DNA of 64,000 nt from Cristatella mucedo. Lineage: Eukaryota; Bryozoa; Phylactolaemata; Cristatellidae. The stretch is taken from the NCBI GenBank assembly GCA_009760855.2, contig WPIO01000111.1:186001-250000 (forward strand), given 5' to 3'. The notes beneath the pieces were generated by a model. The model saw nothing but the letters and a program-made list of their open reading frames with translations. It made no database searches and was not told where the DNA came from. Positions 51,734 through 63,762 of this stretch are shown here, piece by piece. Every line of letters starts with the position of its first letter. The first letter of the stretch is position 1. Made by a program: the position numbers and the translations under genes.

Positions 51734-52554
51734 AGCGTCGATGCTGATGATATTGTTAACGAAGCACCTGTACCTACTGCTCGTGTGTTCATGCTAGGCG
51801 GATGCCATCCAGGCATTTGCTATGACAATTGCTGCCCAACCCTACTCCATTACCAACAAACAATTTATAAGTTTAGTTATGGCTGGTATAGCCATAAGCT
51901 TAGACCAGCCATTTTCAAGGAACTTAACCTTAATCTCTGTTGGCCTTTACAATGTGCTGAAGCTTTAGGAATGCCACTGAATGTATTTTGTTGAAACCAA
52001 AAATTATACGCATGAAAATGTTCTCGATCCGAAACACCGTCCAAAGTGCTACTCACGTTAAAGCATTTGCTTAATAATAAAAAGACTAAGGAACCAAAAG
52101 TGGGTTGTGCTTAGCCCAAAGGTAGCCCACAAGTAGGCTAGATTTAACTTTCTGGGGCGTAAACGTGAATTACATAAGCGGGGTGGCGCAACCGTGAATG
52201 ACGCACCGATTCAAATAAATATGAAGATAGTCTATTTGAACTATTCGTGCAATTAAGGACGGTGTAAACAAGAATCTAGCTATGCAGTTAGAGTGTCGCA
52301 GCACTAAAAGCCTCCAGCTCTGAAACGGACCTGCCAGGTTGCTAAAATGGCATGCAGCTCAGCTACGCAAACTGTGCTGCTTTTTCGATAAACTTAAACT
52401 GTGCTAAATTGCAGAAACGCATCTGTCACTCATTTTAGATTCTTTTATTACCTACCTCCAACCCACAAACTAGAACTTTCCCCCTATCAGGATAGGCGAC
52501 ACTTTCCTTGCTATCGTATATCTTTCCAACTTATCCCGTCTCCTATAACTCTCT
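51734..52554. other. AT-rich segment, nothing recognised
   Basis: No motif identified. Confidence 0.4.
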
Positions 52555-52765
52555 GTTTGCTAGCCTTCCAGCTTGTGCAATTAGGTAATCACAGCTGGTT
52601 CAAATTTCTGAAGCTAGATTTATCTTCTTGAGTGTTGCAGTTGCCCCATCACACCACCTCTATATGAAGTTCGCTGGCTCCCAGTCAAGTAATGGTTCAT
52701 ATTGAAGGTTCTGTCACTCAGTTTCAGGGCCCTTTATTCTATGGCTCCAGCCTCCCTATCAGATA
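52555..52765 (+). mobile_element. LINE-B fragment joined to LINE-A
   Basis: TTCCAGCTTGTGCAATTAGG to CTATGGCTCCAGCCTCCCTAT is LINE-B; the next base enters LINE-A. Confidence 0.85.
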
Positions 52766-52766
52766 G

Positions 52767-53685
52767 ATTCTGGATGTCGGAAAACTTCCTGAAATTAAAT
52801 GATGATAAAACCGAACTGCTGCTCATAGGACGCCCTAAGCGTGTGGCTGGATTCAAAGGCTTTGCTCTTCTAATAGGTGATGCTATTGTGCGACCATAAC
52901 CACTAGCTCGAAATTTAGGTGTCATTTTCGACACCTGCCTCAATTTTAAAAGCTTCAGTCAGAAGACTGCTTCTACAGCTAGCCATCAAGTCCGATTCCT
53001 ATACAAGATTAGGAGCTGTCTCCTACAGTTGCTTGTAAAAATTTTAACTAGCTCCTTAGTTTTGTCTCGGCTTGATTATTGTAATTCCCTTTTGGCTGAG
53101 CTGCCAAAGAAAGCTATTAGGCCGATGCAGCAGACAATGAATATGGCTGCAAGGCTAGTCTTCAAGTCCCAGCGGTTTGAGCACGTGTCACCTTTGCTAA
53201 AAGAGTTAGGATGGATGCCGGTTGAGCAGCGAATACAGAGCAAAATTCTCACGCTGACCCACAAAGCCCGCCACGGCTTGGCTCCTTAGTACCCAGCTGA
53301 ACTGCTACATCAGTTTCAGCCTGTTCGCGCCCTCAGGTCCTGTGTGGACAATACATTATCTGTTCCATTCCTCCGCTTAAAGACCGTTGGCGACAGATGC
53401 TTTAGCTCTGCAGGTCTTAGGCTGTGGAACTTGCTTCCACAGTTCTTACGCAACGACAACTACTCTCCTACTGCCGACTATGGCTCATCCTTTTCAGTGG
53501 TCCTGAGCTGCTACTTCCATGTTACTCACTACCTCAACTGCTTTCCTGACTGTGCTATGCTTCCCACTTTCTCCTTGTTGCGCGAGACGAAGTCTGTTGG
53601 CTACCGAATGCGTACCGAAAGCCGCTTAGGCTGTGAGTGCGCTATACAAAACTCTCCTGCGTAAAACCCACATGATCTTTATGAC
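52767..53685 (+). mobile_element. LINE-A 3' half
   Basis: Begins at the WMSENFLKLNDDKTELLLIG segment just after the YADD box and runs to the CATGATCTTTATGACTTT region. The last 25 or so bases and the tail are missing. Frames are broken at 52899 and 53289. Confidence 0.92.
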
Positions 53686-53689
53686 TTTT

Positions 53690-53752
53690 ACCACATCGGC
53701 CAGAACTTGGTTGGCAAGCGCCTTAACCACTGGGCCAAACCAGCTGCTGCAG
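53690..53752 (-). mobile_element. SINE-1 head fragment
   Basis: Antisense of the tRNA-like head: GCGCCTTAACCACTGGGCCA (A-box region) and CATCGGCCAGAACTTGG. It directly follows the truncated LINE-A. Confidence 0.75.
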
Positions 53753-54784
53753 AAGCGTAGTCCACTTTGCTGTCTGAAAAAGTTAGAAAAAGTTACTGGA
53801 GCTTTCTACAATCTAATCTACTACTTTTTAAATTTCGTCCAACCAGTTACACCCCTTAAGCCTAGATGTCAGAAGCTCAGCATTGGATTTGGTAAAAGCA
53901 ACGTCTCTGATTAGATCGCTGAGGGTTTTCTAGTTGGGGTAGTGTAGCTTTGTCTCTCCGGCCACGTTGGTTAATTGCAATATGTATCTGAAATACCCTT
54001 ATCGCTGTCTCACTGGTCGCTCTCTCTCTCTTGAAGAAGATCCTTCTACAGAGGAGTGGAGATGGAGGCCAGGGCAGTGTGCTACTGGAGCGTCTTTCTC
54101 GAGAAACTTGTGGCAGCACGATGGGAGGCGCTCTCTTGCGATCAACATTTGGAAGGGTTTGTTTCGCAGAAGAAGTGGTTGCTTGAGTGGAGACTCAAGC
54201 AACCACTTCTTCTGCATAATAGGTCAGTTCCGGTCATTTTGTCTGTACAGATAACTTCACGGCTCTTTTGTCACCCCCTGTATCAGCTTCTAAACATATA
54301 AAAGAATGCACCGTTAAGTGAAACAAGATATTTCTCATTAAATATAATATTGTTTGATGAATTACATCAATCAAGCACCATTTTGTTGACCTTGCTTTCA
54401 AGAGCTCTCCCACAGTGTTCGTATGTGAAATGCAGTTCCCTGAGATTGCCTGGATTCAGTGCAGGTACGCCGAAGTTTGCTTTGAAGGCCTCGCACATCT
54501 TAATAGACGATTTTGCGGAGTATGGTTTTGCTATTTATTCATAAATTTTTCAAACATCAAACATCAAGCAAAAACATCTGCTTGGTGCTATCAAGCTCAT
54601 GTCAATCCAATATGTCTATTCAACATTTACATACCATTGAATACAATAAATTAAGTGTTCTCTTAAGGCAACTTTACTGTTACCCTTATTTACACTTCTG
54701 TGGATATAAATATGAAGTGCTATATTTGCATAATCCTGACTAATTTGGGTAGCGTATTCGGGCACAACAAGCGCCATATGCGCC
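53753..54784. other. segment without a recognised gene
   Basis: A short inverted repeat is visible around 54171-54216 (AAGAAGTGGTTGCTTGAGT then ACTCAAGCAACCACTTCTTC). No domain is recognised. Confidence 0.5.
54170..54216. repeat. short perfect inverted repeat
   Basis: GAAGAAGTGGTTGCTTGAGT (54170-54189) and its reverse complement (54197-54216) flank a 7-base loop. Confidence 0.9.
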
Positions 54785-54952
54785 CCTGGCTCTTAGCCCA
54801 AGGGTAAGGGGCTAGCTCTTCACGAATAAGATCGTTTATTGCGGCCGGCGATGCTTTATTTCAATGTCCAAGCGGTGGGGGATTACCGGTAAGATTCATC
54901 AGCTGCCATTCGAATGAGGCCGTTAAATCAGCTAGCATTCACTTATTATTAC
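54785..54952 (+). mobile_element. SINE-2 copy d, decayed
   Basis: GATGCTTTATTTC, GCGGTGGGGGATTACCGGTA and the tail GGCCGTTAAATCAGCTAGC are kept; the head is strongly mutated. Confidence 0.7.
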
Positions 54953-57412
54953 AAACCTAAAGGCCGCACTTGTCTTACAGGAAGTTGAAAAATGAAAAAA
55001 TGATCGCTGTCCTTATTGCGTTTTTGAGGAACATTTGCTATTTTAGGATCATTTTAAGCTGAAGAAATGAAGACACTTTGCATCTGTGGGCAAAAATATA
55101 TATATCTGTTACCATTTTTAGCACGTTTCCATACTAGATTAAAATATAGTGCCACAAGATCAATGCAAGCAAGCAGAATATCTCAATTTCGTCCCTGCCT
55201 AAGAAAACTCTGCCAATGCCAATGAACTGACATTCTGAGGGTCTGCCTACTTAATTTATACTAATCTGTTCTTCTCGATTCATTTTCGGCCGATTCTTAA
55301 GGGCTTTATATCTGATACTGTTACGCCAATAAAATAATTTGACTCACGGTTTCACGTTCTTATGCAAGAAAAAGAAGCAATTGATAAAATGTCGGCTCTT
55401 GTTTTGAAGGAATAACTGAAATGTTTATCTTGTGTGAAGAAGACAACCACTATTGCCACATTTCTTCCGGTAAAGATGTATTGTCCAAAGAGTAAATGTG
55501 TTGCACGCCATATATTTTTCCAACGGGATATTACATCTTTGGATCATCAAATAGCTCATAATGATAGGAAAAAGCTAAATTAATCTTTCGAAGAACAAAT
55601 GCTCAAACAGAACATTGAATACTTGTGAGTGCCAGACCTCTTAACGCTTTTGAAAATTTATCATGCTACATCAGCCAGATTATGGCAGCTTTAAAAATTT
55701 AAGCTGCTCCTGAATCATAAGCTATAGGATGCGGGTTGATCGATGCCTAGGGTTGAGAGGGAAATAAAAGTTCGACACAAGCTAAAACAATTTGATAGAT
55801 TGTCAGTTACATTGATGCATTTCAGCTTCAGAACTCAAAGGTGTTTTGCTTTTCTTAAGCAGGATTTAAAGAAAATAATCTTAATGACTCTTGATTATGA
55901 GCAAATATGCACAAACACCAGAAACCACTACTCCTGGTTTATTCTGTAATCAAATGAAGTCTTTAGTTCATATTCCGGCTAAGGGAATTGAGAGCCATCC
56001 TTGAACTTAAAAATAATTTAATGCTTTGAACAGATGTATACGACTGATTGGTACTCTTTCATACTCGATAAGCCAACGTAGAATTGTGGCACGTATGAGC
56101 TTGGATATTATGCTTAGGATGTATAAATCCAGTATATCTAGTTTGATGCATGGACACGGATTTTTTGCCAGGCAGTATTGCTTTAATAAGTCTGCATCCC
56201 AGTCGACCACTTAAGTTTATACTGGATCTCGGAATGATACCATGGAGGCAAAGCTGGCAGTGGGTGGTGATGTCTTATCAGAACTTTTCGAAGATACCTA
56301 TTGCTCCAGCACACAAGAGCGTCGCAATTCTGAAAACTCTTTGTGGAGAGTCATCTCAGAAGGCAGCAGGTCTTTCGCCATTGACAGCATTCAGATTATA
56401 ATCAGACGAGGCTGACAGTGTAATTTATGATTTCGGTAGGGTTTCGTGGTGATTTCGAGCCCCACTGATGTCGGAACAATAGATAATTCTCTAGCACACA
56501 GGCTGCCGGATGCCGGACCAATAGATAATTTGCTAGCATACAGGCTGCCGGATACCCACCCATATCTTTGGGCTTGATTAGCTGCTCCCTTTAACAATGG
56601 TCGATGCATTCAGATACGGCTGGAACTCGACAGCTTGTATAAAAATTAAACAAAAATAATTGACATTTTAGATTTTTTAGGTAGCTATTTAAGTAATGCC
56701 CACACAAGTCGAATTTTACGAAAAAAACACAAAGCCGTGATAATGTTATATTTATGATTGATGAGGCATTGGGAACTGCATGTACTTAAAATGTGAGCCA
56801 TATTTTAATATATCTTCAGCTAAACAACTTTATGTCTTTTTTCAACTCTTTGATGTAAATTTTGCAAATATCTAGCTACTCTATATTTCTTCTGCCGATA
56901 CCAGGAGCTAAAGTTTAAATGGTCCCGATGCTAATTAGCCAGTGTATCATAATCCGTTAATTATAAAACCATTCTCTAGTATTTATAAATAATTGTTATT
57001 TATCAGGATTGTGTTAATTATCTTTGATCGTGGATTCTATCTGACCAAAATGTACAGCTTTAAGATATTCAATAAAAGTGAAAAAGCCATGCCTAGGAAA
57101 AAATATTATGATCCAATCTTTTCCATTAAGTAATTTCTAACGCTTTTTTCTTTAAAGAGGGTAATTATAGCGTAATAGGTAACTAACATGGAATCAACAG
57201 GTTTGCATGATTAGTGCCAGTAATCTGCCTGAAAGGTTCTTAGACACATGTTTTTTAAGAATGATCTCAATAACAGATTTTAAAAGAACAAAGTCTATAC
57301 TCCCTAATTCTTTTAAAATAATTCCTGAATGGCTCTCGTCAAGCATTATTTTATCCAGAAAAGCGCCCACAACAGCGCATTCAAGACTACAGGATTTAGC
57401 GAAGCACTCACA
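54953..57412. other. AT-rich segment, no gene recognised
   Basis: Short ORFs on both strands (for example 55743-55949 plus, 57436-57194 minus) have no family I can name. A 42-bp duplication lies at 56472-56555. Confidence 0.45.
56472..56555. repeat. 42-bp tandem duplication
   Basis: Units start CGGAACAATAGATAATT (56472) and CGGACCAATAGATAATT (56514). A related phrase GGCTGCCGGACCAATAG occurs at 38458-38474, in ARF intron 3. Confidence 0.85.
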
Positions 57413-58058
57413 AACCGTCGGAATCTGCTGGGGCAACTGATAAACTGAATGCTTACCATGCCAAAATTAGATCCTGGATGTCGGAAAATTTATTGAAATT
57501 AAATGATGATAAAACCAAACTGCTACAAATAGGACACCTTAAGCGTGTGGCAGAATTAAAAGGCTTTACTCTTTTAATAGGCGATGCTGTTGTGCGACCA
57601 ACACCACGGGCTCGAAATTTAGGTGTCGTTTTCAACAACTGCCTCAATTTCAAAAGCTTCATTCAGAAGACTGCTTCTACAGCAAGCCATCACGTCCTAT
57701 CCCTATCTAAGGTTAGGAGCTCTCTTCCACAGTGGCTTGCAAACAATTTAACTAGTTTCATAGTTCTGTCTCTGCTTGATTTTTGTCATTCCATTTTGGC
57801 TGGGCAACTACAGATAGCAACTAGGCCACTGCAGCTGGCTATGAATATAGCTGCAAGGCTAGTCTTCAAGTCCCAGGGGTTTAAGCTCGTGTCTCCTTTG
57901 CTAAAAGAGCTAGGATGGATGCCGGTTGAGCAACGGATACACAGAAAAGTCCTCACGCTGACCCTCAAGGCCCGCCACTGCTTGGATCCTTCGTACCTAG
58001 CTGAACTGCTGCACCAGTTTCAGTCTCCTCGTGTCCCAAGTTCTGCATGGACAAATAA
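57413..58058 (+). mobile_element. LINE-A internal fragment, no 3' end
   Basis: A 199-codon frame (57478-58077) has NLLKLNDDKTKLLQIGH, NLGVVFNNCLNFKSF, ELGWMPVEQRI and LTLTLKARHCLDP. It stops being LINE-A near 58058, about 300 bp before the expected 3' end. Confidence 0.9.
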
Positions 58059-58375
58059 ATTAAGAAGAAATCGCTAAGAAATTAATAAGAAATAATTACC
58101 GAAGAGATCACTGTTAACCATTATTACGACTCGGGAAATCCGGAAAATATTAACCCTACCACAAGCCTTCAGAGTGACAGTGCAAAAGCGTGGTAACTAA
58201 TAATTATTATTATAATGAAAGACATTTATATAGTACCTAAGCTTGCCAATGCGAGCATAAAAATCGCTCTAAATTCCGCCTAGCTAAAGTACTGCCACCT
58301 GGATGCAATTAATTGATAATTGTTTAGATTAAGAATGCACAGTGCGACAACGAAAGAACCTTCAGAGTAAGTTCT

Positions 58376-59648
58376 GCTTGAACGACTGAGAACAACGATC
58401 GGTCTGGCAGACGAAGCACTGGCGTGGTTTAAATCATACTTGTCTGATCATGTTCAATCCGTGTCGTATGGGGGTCAGGTCTCAGACATGAGAAGGGTCA
58501 CCTGTGGAGTCCCTCAAGGGTCTGTACTTGGTCCCTTGCTGTTCTCCATTTATACGCAACCTCTGGGAAAAGTGATTAAGGCCCATGAAATAGGATATCA
58601 CTTCTATGCTGCCGATACTCAGTTGTATTTGTCATTTAAACCGTCGGAATCTGCTGCAGCAACTGAGAAACTGAATGCTTGCCTTGCCGATATTCGATCA
58701 TGGATGTCGGAAAACTTCCTGAAATTAAATGACGATAAAACCGAACTGCTTCTCATAGGACACCCTAAGCGTGTGGCTGGATTAAAAGGCTTTGCTGTTC
58801 TAATAGGCGATGCTATTGTGCGACCTTCACCACGTGCTCGTAATTTAGGTGTCGTGTTCGACACCTGCCTCAATTTCAAAAGCTTTATTCAGAAGACTGC
58901 CTCTACAGCTAGCCATCACATCCGATCCCTATCCAAGATTAGAAGCTGTCTCCCACAGTGGCTTGTAAAAACTTTAACTAGCTCTTTAGTTCTGTCTCGG
59001 CTTGATTATTGTAATTCCCTTTTGGCTGGGCTGCCAAAGAAAGCTATTATGCCACTACAGCGGACTATGAATATGGCTGCAAGGCTGGTCTTCAAGTCCC
59101 AGCGGTTTGAGCACGTGTCACCTTTGCTGGGAGAGCTGGGATGGTTGCCGGTTGAGCAAAGGATACGGAGCCAAGTTCTTACGCTGACCCACAAGGCCCG
59201 CCACGGCTTGGCTCCTTCATACCTAGCTGAACTGCTGCATCAGTTTCAGCCTGTTCGCGCCCTCAGGTCCTGTGTGGACAATAAATTAGCTGCACCATTC
59301 CTCCGCTTAAAGACAGTTGGTGGCAGAAGCTTTAGCTCTGCAGGTCCTAGACTGTGGAACTCGCTTCCACAATTCTTACGCAACGACATCTACTCTCCAA
59401 CTGCCGTCTATGGCACATCTTTTTCAGCGGTCCTGAACTGCTACTTCTATGCTACTCACTAACTCAACTGCTCTCCTGACTCTGCTATGCTTCCCACTTT
59501 CTCTTTGTTGCGTGAGACGAAGTCGGTTGGCTTTCGAATGCGTACCGAAAGCCGCTTAGGCTGTGAGTGCGCTATACAAAACTCTCCTGCGTAACGCCCA
59601 CATGGTCTTTATGACTTTGTGGAGTTACTGACGGAGATACATTACATA
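58376..59648 (+). mobile_element. LINE-A copy, best preserved 3' half
   Basis: Begins within RT before motif B and ends with the full 3' terminus GACGGAGATACATTACAT. It carries one open frame, 58440-59462. Confidence 0.95.
58440..59462 (+). pseudogene. LINE-A RT C-terminal half, open frame with altered active site
   Basis: 340 codons without a stop: motif B GVPQGSVLGPLLFSIYTQ, then motif C as FYAADTQLYL where other copies read FYADDT, then the thumb and C-terminal region ([51 protein letters not shown]). The start is truncated, so motif A and the fingers are absent. The second catalytic Asp is Ala (GCC where GAC is expected), a single-base change. It is too incomplete to be a working enzyme. 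Confidence 0.92.
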
Positions 59649-60724
59649 TAAGTTAACGTTAGCCAACCACTGCTTTGAGGAAAAGCTGAATTGATAGCTT
59701 TCATTTTAATGCCGTCAAGTCAGAGGATGTAGTTATGTCACTAAGGAGCAGATTTTCAAGCTTTAGGAGCTCACTTTTCATAGACTACCGGTAATCAACT
59801 CTTGTTGCGATCACTGCAGGTATTACTATATGGTGATGGAATCGCTGTGGCTTAACCAAGAGTCTCTGTAACGTAAACTCTTATCATGAAAGTATTTCTG
59901 TGAACACATTCAATGTTGTTCTGAAAGTAATTGGGTTTGCATTTTCCGAATGACCTGTGTCTAAAGGACCCAAAAAACCCACTTTCACACCAGCCTTGCA
60001 CGTGTTAACAAATATTTTATTTCTCTTGAGGTAATTGCCACGCGAAGATATAATTACGCCCGGTTAATAACTCGCAGCACTCTGGGAACTTTTGAGTTGT
60101 TTTCCGGCAGATTGAATGTGAAAGTAGAGTGCAAATGAACCTATTGCTGATACTCTGAAACACGTCGAGAGTAATAAGTTGACCAACGTAGTACAGGAGC
60201 ACTTAATACCCAATGTTCAATGTATTGAAATCGGAAAGCCCGGTGTACCGCTTGAGAAGCCAAAGATCGCAATTTTTACGCAAAAGCATAGAAATTGCTG
60301 CATAAATCTTACTGATGTCTGATACCATAGTGCCTATTATTAATTTGAGGAGCGAAATAGTGGCTCTTGCTAAACCGGTTATTACCACTGCCGAGCATGC
60401 GACTGCTGCGAGTTCCTTGTTGACTGCTACTGTTAGACTGGTGAGGTTGTTGACATTTCAAACGCAGGAAAGGCGGTTTCTATAATGGAGAGCCTAATAC
60501 TGACGACTTCTGCTTAGCAAGAAACTTGTTTGAAGCCAACCATTCTTACTTGCGTGAGAAGGAACGTGCTATGGAAATGTTTAGTGTGGTGGCAATGCTA
60601 TATGTTCCATGCAACTTCTAAAAACAATGAAGAGGATTACCTGTCTATGTCACAAGCTCTATGTCGTCACAGGGATTACTCTTTAAGTGCTTATGACTAA
60701 TGAATTTATAGTAAAAATACATTT
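59649..60724. other. segment without a recognised gene
   Basis: Short ORFs only, no motif identified. Confidence 0.4.
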
Positions 60725-60790
60725 GTATAGCACCCCAAAATCTAAATCTCTCCATAGGCACTTTGCAGGTGCTGTGTAGAAAGCATAAAC
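60725..60790 (-). mobile_element. SINE-1 3' fragment
   Basis: CATTTGTATAGCACCCCAAAA, then ATAGGCACTTTGCAGGTG. Confidence 0.6.
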
Positions 60791-60879
60791 CGCTGATTTA
60801 CGGTACTATCCAGTAAGGGCAGGCACGGTAGAAAGAGGTACATGCACACGAAAGATGAATAAAAATTGTAGTATAGCGC

Positions 60880-61029
60880 AATATATCTCGGTCTGCAACT
60901 CCACAGAGACAATGTAGGTGTTACTCATGAGAGTTTCGTATAGCTCACTCACAGCCTAAGCGGCTTTCGGTACGCATTCGATAGCCACCAGGCTTCATCT
61001 CACGGAAGATAGAGTGACTCAGAGAAAGA

Positions 61030-61088
<59 letters not shown>

Positions 61089-62100
61089 GAGAGAGACAGG
61101 GAAAACGAGATAGAGAGGGAAGCATAGCAAAATCAGGAGAGCAGTTGAGCTAGTGAATAACATGGAAGTAGCAGCTCAGGACGGCTGGAAAGTATGTGCC
61201 GCAGTCGGCAGCAGGAGTGTAGTTGACGTTGCGTAAAAATCGTGGAAGCGAGTTCCGCAGTCTAGAATCTGCAGAGCTAAAGCTTCTGTCGCCAACGGTC
61301 TTTATGTGGAGGAATGGATCAGCTAATTTATTGTACATACCGGACCCGAGGGCACGAAGAGGCTGAACATGGTAGCAGTTCAGCTAGGTTTGTCGTAGCC
61401 AAGCCTTGGCGGGTCTTGTAGGTCAGCGTAAGAACTTGGTTCTATATTCGTTGATCAACCGGCAGCCGTCCTTGCTATTTTTAGCAACGGACGCACGCGG
61501 TGAAATCTTCAGGATTTAAAAACTAACCTTGCAGCTATATTCATAGCCATCTGCAGTGGCCTAGTTGCGGTTTTCAAAAGCCCCGCCTAAAGGGAATAAC
61601 AATCAAGCCAAGACAGAACTAAAGAGCTATACAATTATTTGCAAGCCAGAGTGGGAGAGCTCATAATCCAAGATAGTGATCATACGTAATGGCCAGCTGC
61701 AGAAGCAGTCTTCTGAACGAAATTTTTTAAGGTTTAAGCAATTTTTGGAAGCGTGACCTAAATTTCGAGCATGTGGTGATAGTTTTACCACAGCATCACC
61801 AATTAGAATAGTAAATCTTTCAAATCCAGTTTGCTTAGGTTGACCAGTAAGTAGCAGTTCGATTTTTATTATCGCTTAGCTTGAAGAAATGTTCCAAAAT
61901 ACAGGATCTAATTTCGGCAAGAAAAGCATTGCGTTTAGTATTTGCTGCCGCAGATTCCGATGGTTTAAATGACAAATACAGCCGAGTATCGTCTGCATAA
62001 AAGCGATATATTACTTCATTGGATTATCTCCCTTTTCCCAGAAGTTGAGTATAAATGTAGAACAAAAAGGGACGAGGACGAACCCTCGAGACACTCAACA
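60880..62100 (-). mobile_element. LINE-A copy with GA microsatellite inside
   Basis: Antisense from the 3' end (ATATCTCGGTCTGCAACTCC) through the C-terminal region, thumb and RT motif C region to the motif B block near 62090. GA array at 61031-61087. Frames are broken throughout. Confidence 0.9.
61031..61087. repeat. GA microsatellite in LINE-A
   Basis: Pure AG repeat of about 57 bp, at a purine-rich spot that reads CAAAGAGAAAGTGGG in other copies. Confidence 0.97.
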
Positions 62101-62155
62101 GGACCCACCAAAACGCTGTAATAAACAGGTGCGCTTTAAGATTCTTTTATATGCC
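62101..62155 (-). mobile_element. LINE-B fragment abutting LINE-A
   Basis: ACCCACCAAAACGCTGTAAT and AACAGGTGCGCTTTAAGATT match the LINE-B antisense block ACCCACTAAATGCTGTCCTA. Confidence 0.7.
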
Positions 62156-62339
62156 ATCATGTGCTCTCGTGTCCTTTGGTAGCGAAGCGAGTTACTTCAG
62201 CTCGAGGCTCGGCTGTTGTTACAACCGGCATAGGTGAAGCAATCACATTGCTCTGATCGTATCTTTAGTCAATGCCTAACACCCTGGCCTGCACTTCACC
62301 AGGTTCGACGAATTACTACTATCCTCCACACCCTACACT

Positions 62340-63600
62340 GTTAAGGTAAAATAAACAGGATATTGGGGTTGCAGAGCTCAAATTTGGAATTAATTTTGAA
62401 TGAACCTTCGAGTTTATCTAACCACAAAATTTCATGTCATTGGGCGCAAGCTTACTTATGCAAATGAGCTGCAACAATGGAGAATTGTTCCGTAATCCAG
62501 TTTAGTTAGCTTCAAGTCTACCACAAATCAGCAGTGTGAGCTCCAAAGCGTTTTCGAATATAACTCTACGCTTCATTTGAAACGTACCCAGAAAATCTTG
62601 CGTGATTCTGCTAAAGCATTCTCATGAAGTCCACTAAAAACGTTTGCAGTGGCCAGGGCAAATACCACACTCCACTGCACTTCACTGCATTCCACCGCAC
62701 AGTGAAAGGAATCCTGTACGAAAAGCTCCTTTTTGATAGCAAATGACAGTTAAGTATACGAAAATTCTACTTGTTACATTTCGCCTCCATTAGCACGATC
62801 TTTCTCGTGTAATGCAATGCATTGAACTTCAATCTAACACATGAAATCCTCGACATTCACCACAAAACTGCTAAAAATAGATTGAGCCGAGCTCAAGTTT
62901 TTATTGAATATTAAATTGCACTGTTTTGTATACACACTTAAATTAACAAAAGGTACTTCGGAGCACTTTGGCAATGCTCGGCACTTGCCCGAAATGATAC
63001 GGGAAGTATTTAAATCTTCTCTAATCCACTGCGAACCATCCTCACATCGCTAACACGAAGCTCTATTTTCTATTGTATATCAGACAAGAGTCACTTCACA
63101 GTGCACCCAAAAAAACGACGCTACATTGCCCATAGGCGTTCTCATGCACTGCACTGCAATTGACTGCAGCCGCCTGGTCCCAAACTGCAATGCCCTACAA
63201 TCCGCCTTAAATCTAGCAGAATTCTTATAGATTTAGGCTCAACAGTGATTGCATGTTGCTATGATCTTTGGTTACTGTTAAATCGCACAATTTAACTAGA
63301 CTACAATTGTCTCGATCATTCTAAAGCAGTGCCCTGCATTCGATTGCAATGGCTTGGGTCAATTCAATAATCTACAGCAATGCATTGCAAAAAGCTCAGA
63401 AATCGGTTTCTCAATGGTCCAATTTCGAATGCATATTTCAAAGCACACTGTTTAAAGTACAACCAAATAATTTCCATAGACTTCGCTAGTACAATCTTCG
63501 GGCAATACATAGCAATATACTGCAACAGCTATGGCTGAGCTCGAAGCAGAAATCCACAATCTTCGGGACAAATCTATGACAGATGGCTGTGGGAAGCTCA
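62340..63600. repeat. diffuse CCACTGCA-rich old repeat, region 2
   Basis: GCATTCTCATGAAGTCCACT (62617-62636) and GCGTTCTCATGCACTGCACT (63137-63156) are about 520 bp apart and match the same phrase near 50182. CACTGCA-type heptamers are very frequent. There is no open frame of note. It could be a decayed satellite or a large MITE. Confidence 0.5.
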
Positions 63601-63610
63601 AATTAAACAC

Positions 63611-63657
63611 ATATATATATATATATATATATAAACATGTATATATATATATATATA
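63611..63657. repeat. TA microsatellites
   Basis: Two TA arrays separated by AACATGTA; they form the extended tail of the adjacent SINE-1. Confidence 0.95.
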
Positions 63658-63762
63658 ATTCATTTATATAGCGCCCCAAGAGAACTTAATCTCTATTCAG
63701 GCGCTTCACATATGCCTCGGGGCTCGAGCCCACGACCTCAGTCAGACCTTGGTTGGGGCAGG
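63650..63762 (-). mobile_element. SINE-1 copy with long TA tail
   Basis: AATTCATTTATATAGCGCCC, CTATTCAGGCGCTTCACATAT, B-box complement GGGGCTCGAGCCC and head CAGACCTTGGTTGGGGC. The last 20 bp of the head are cut. Confidence 0.92.

Noticed and set aside
50818..51994. Long Arg/Thr/Asp or Cys/Leu/Ser ORFs on both strands
   Set aside because: Translations of GACG, GGAC and GGGCA arrays.
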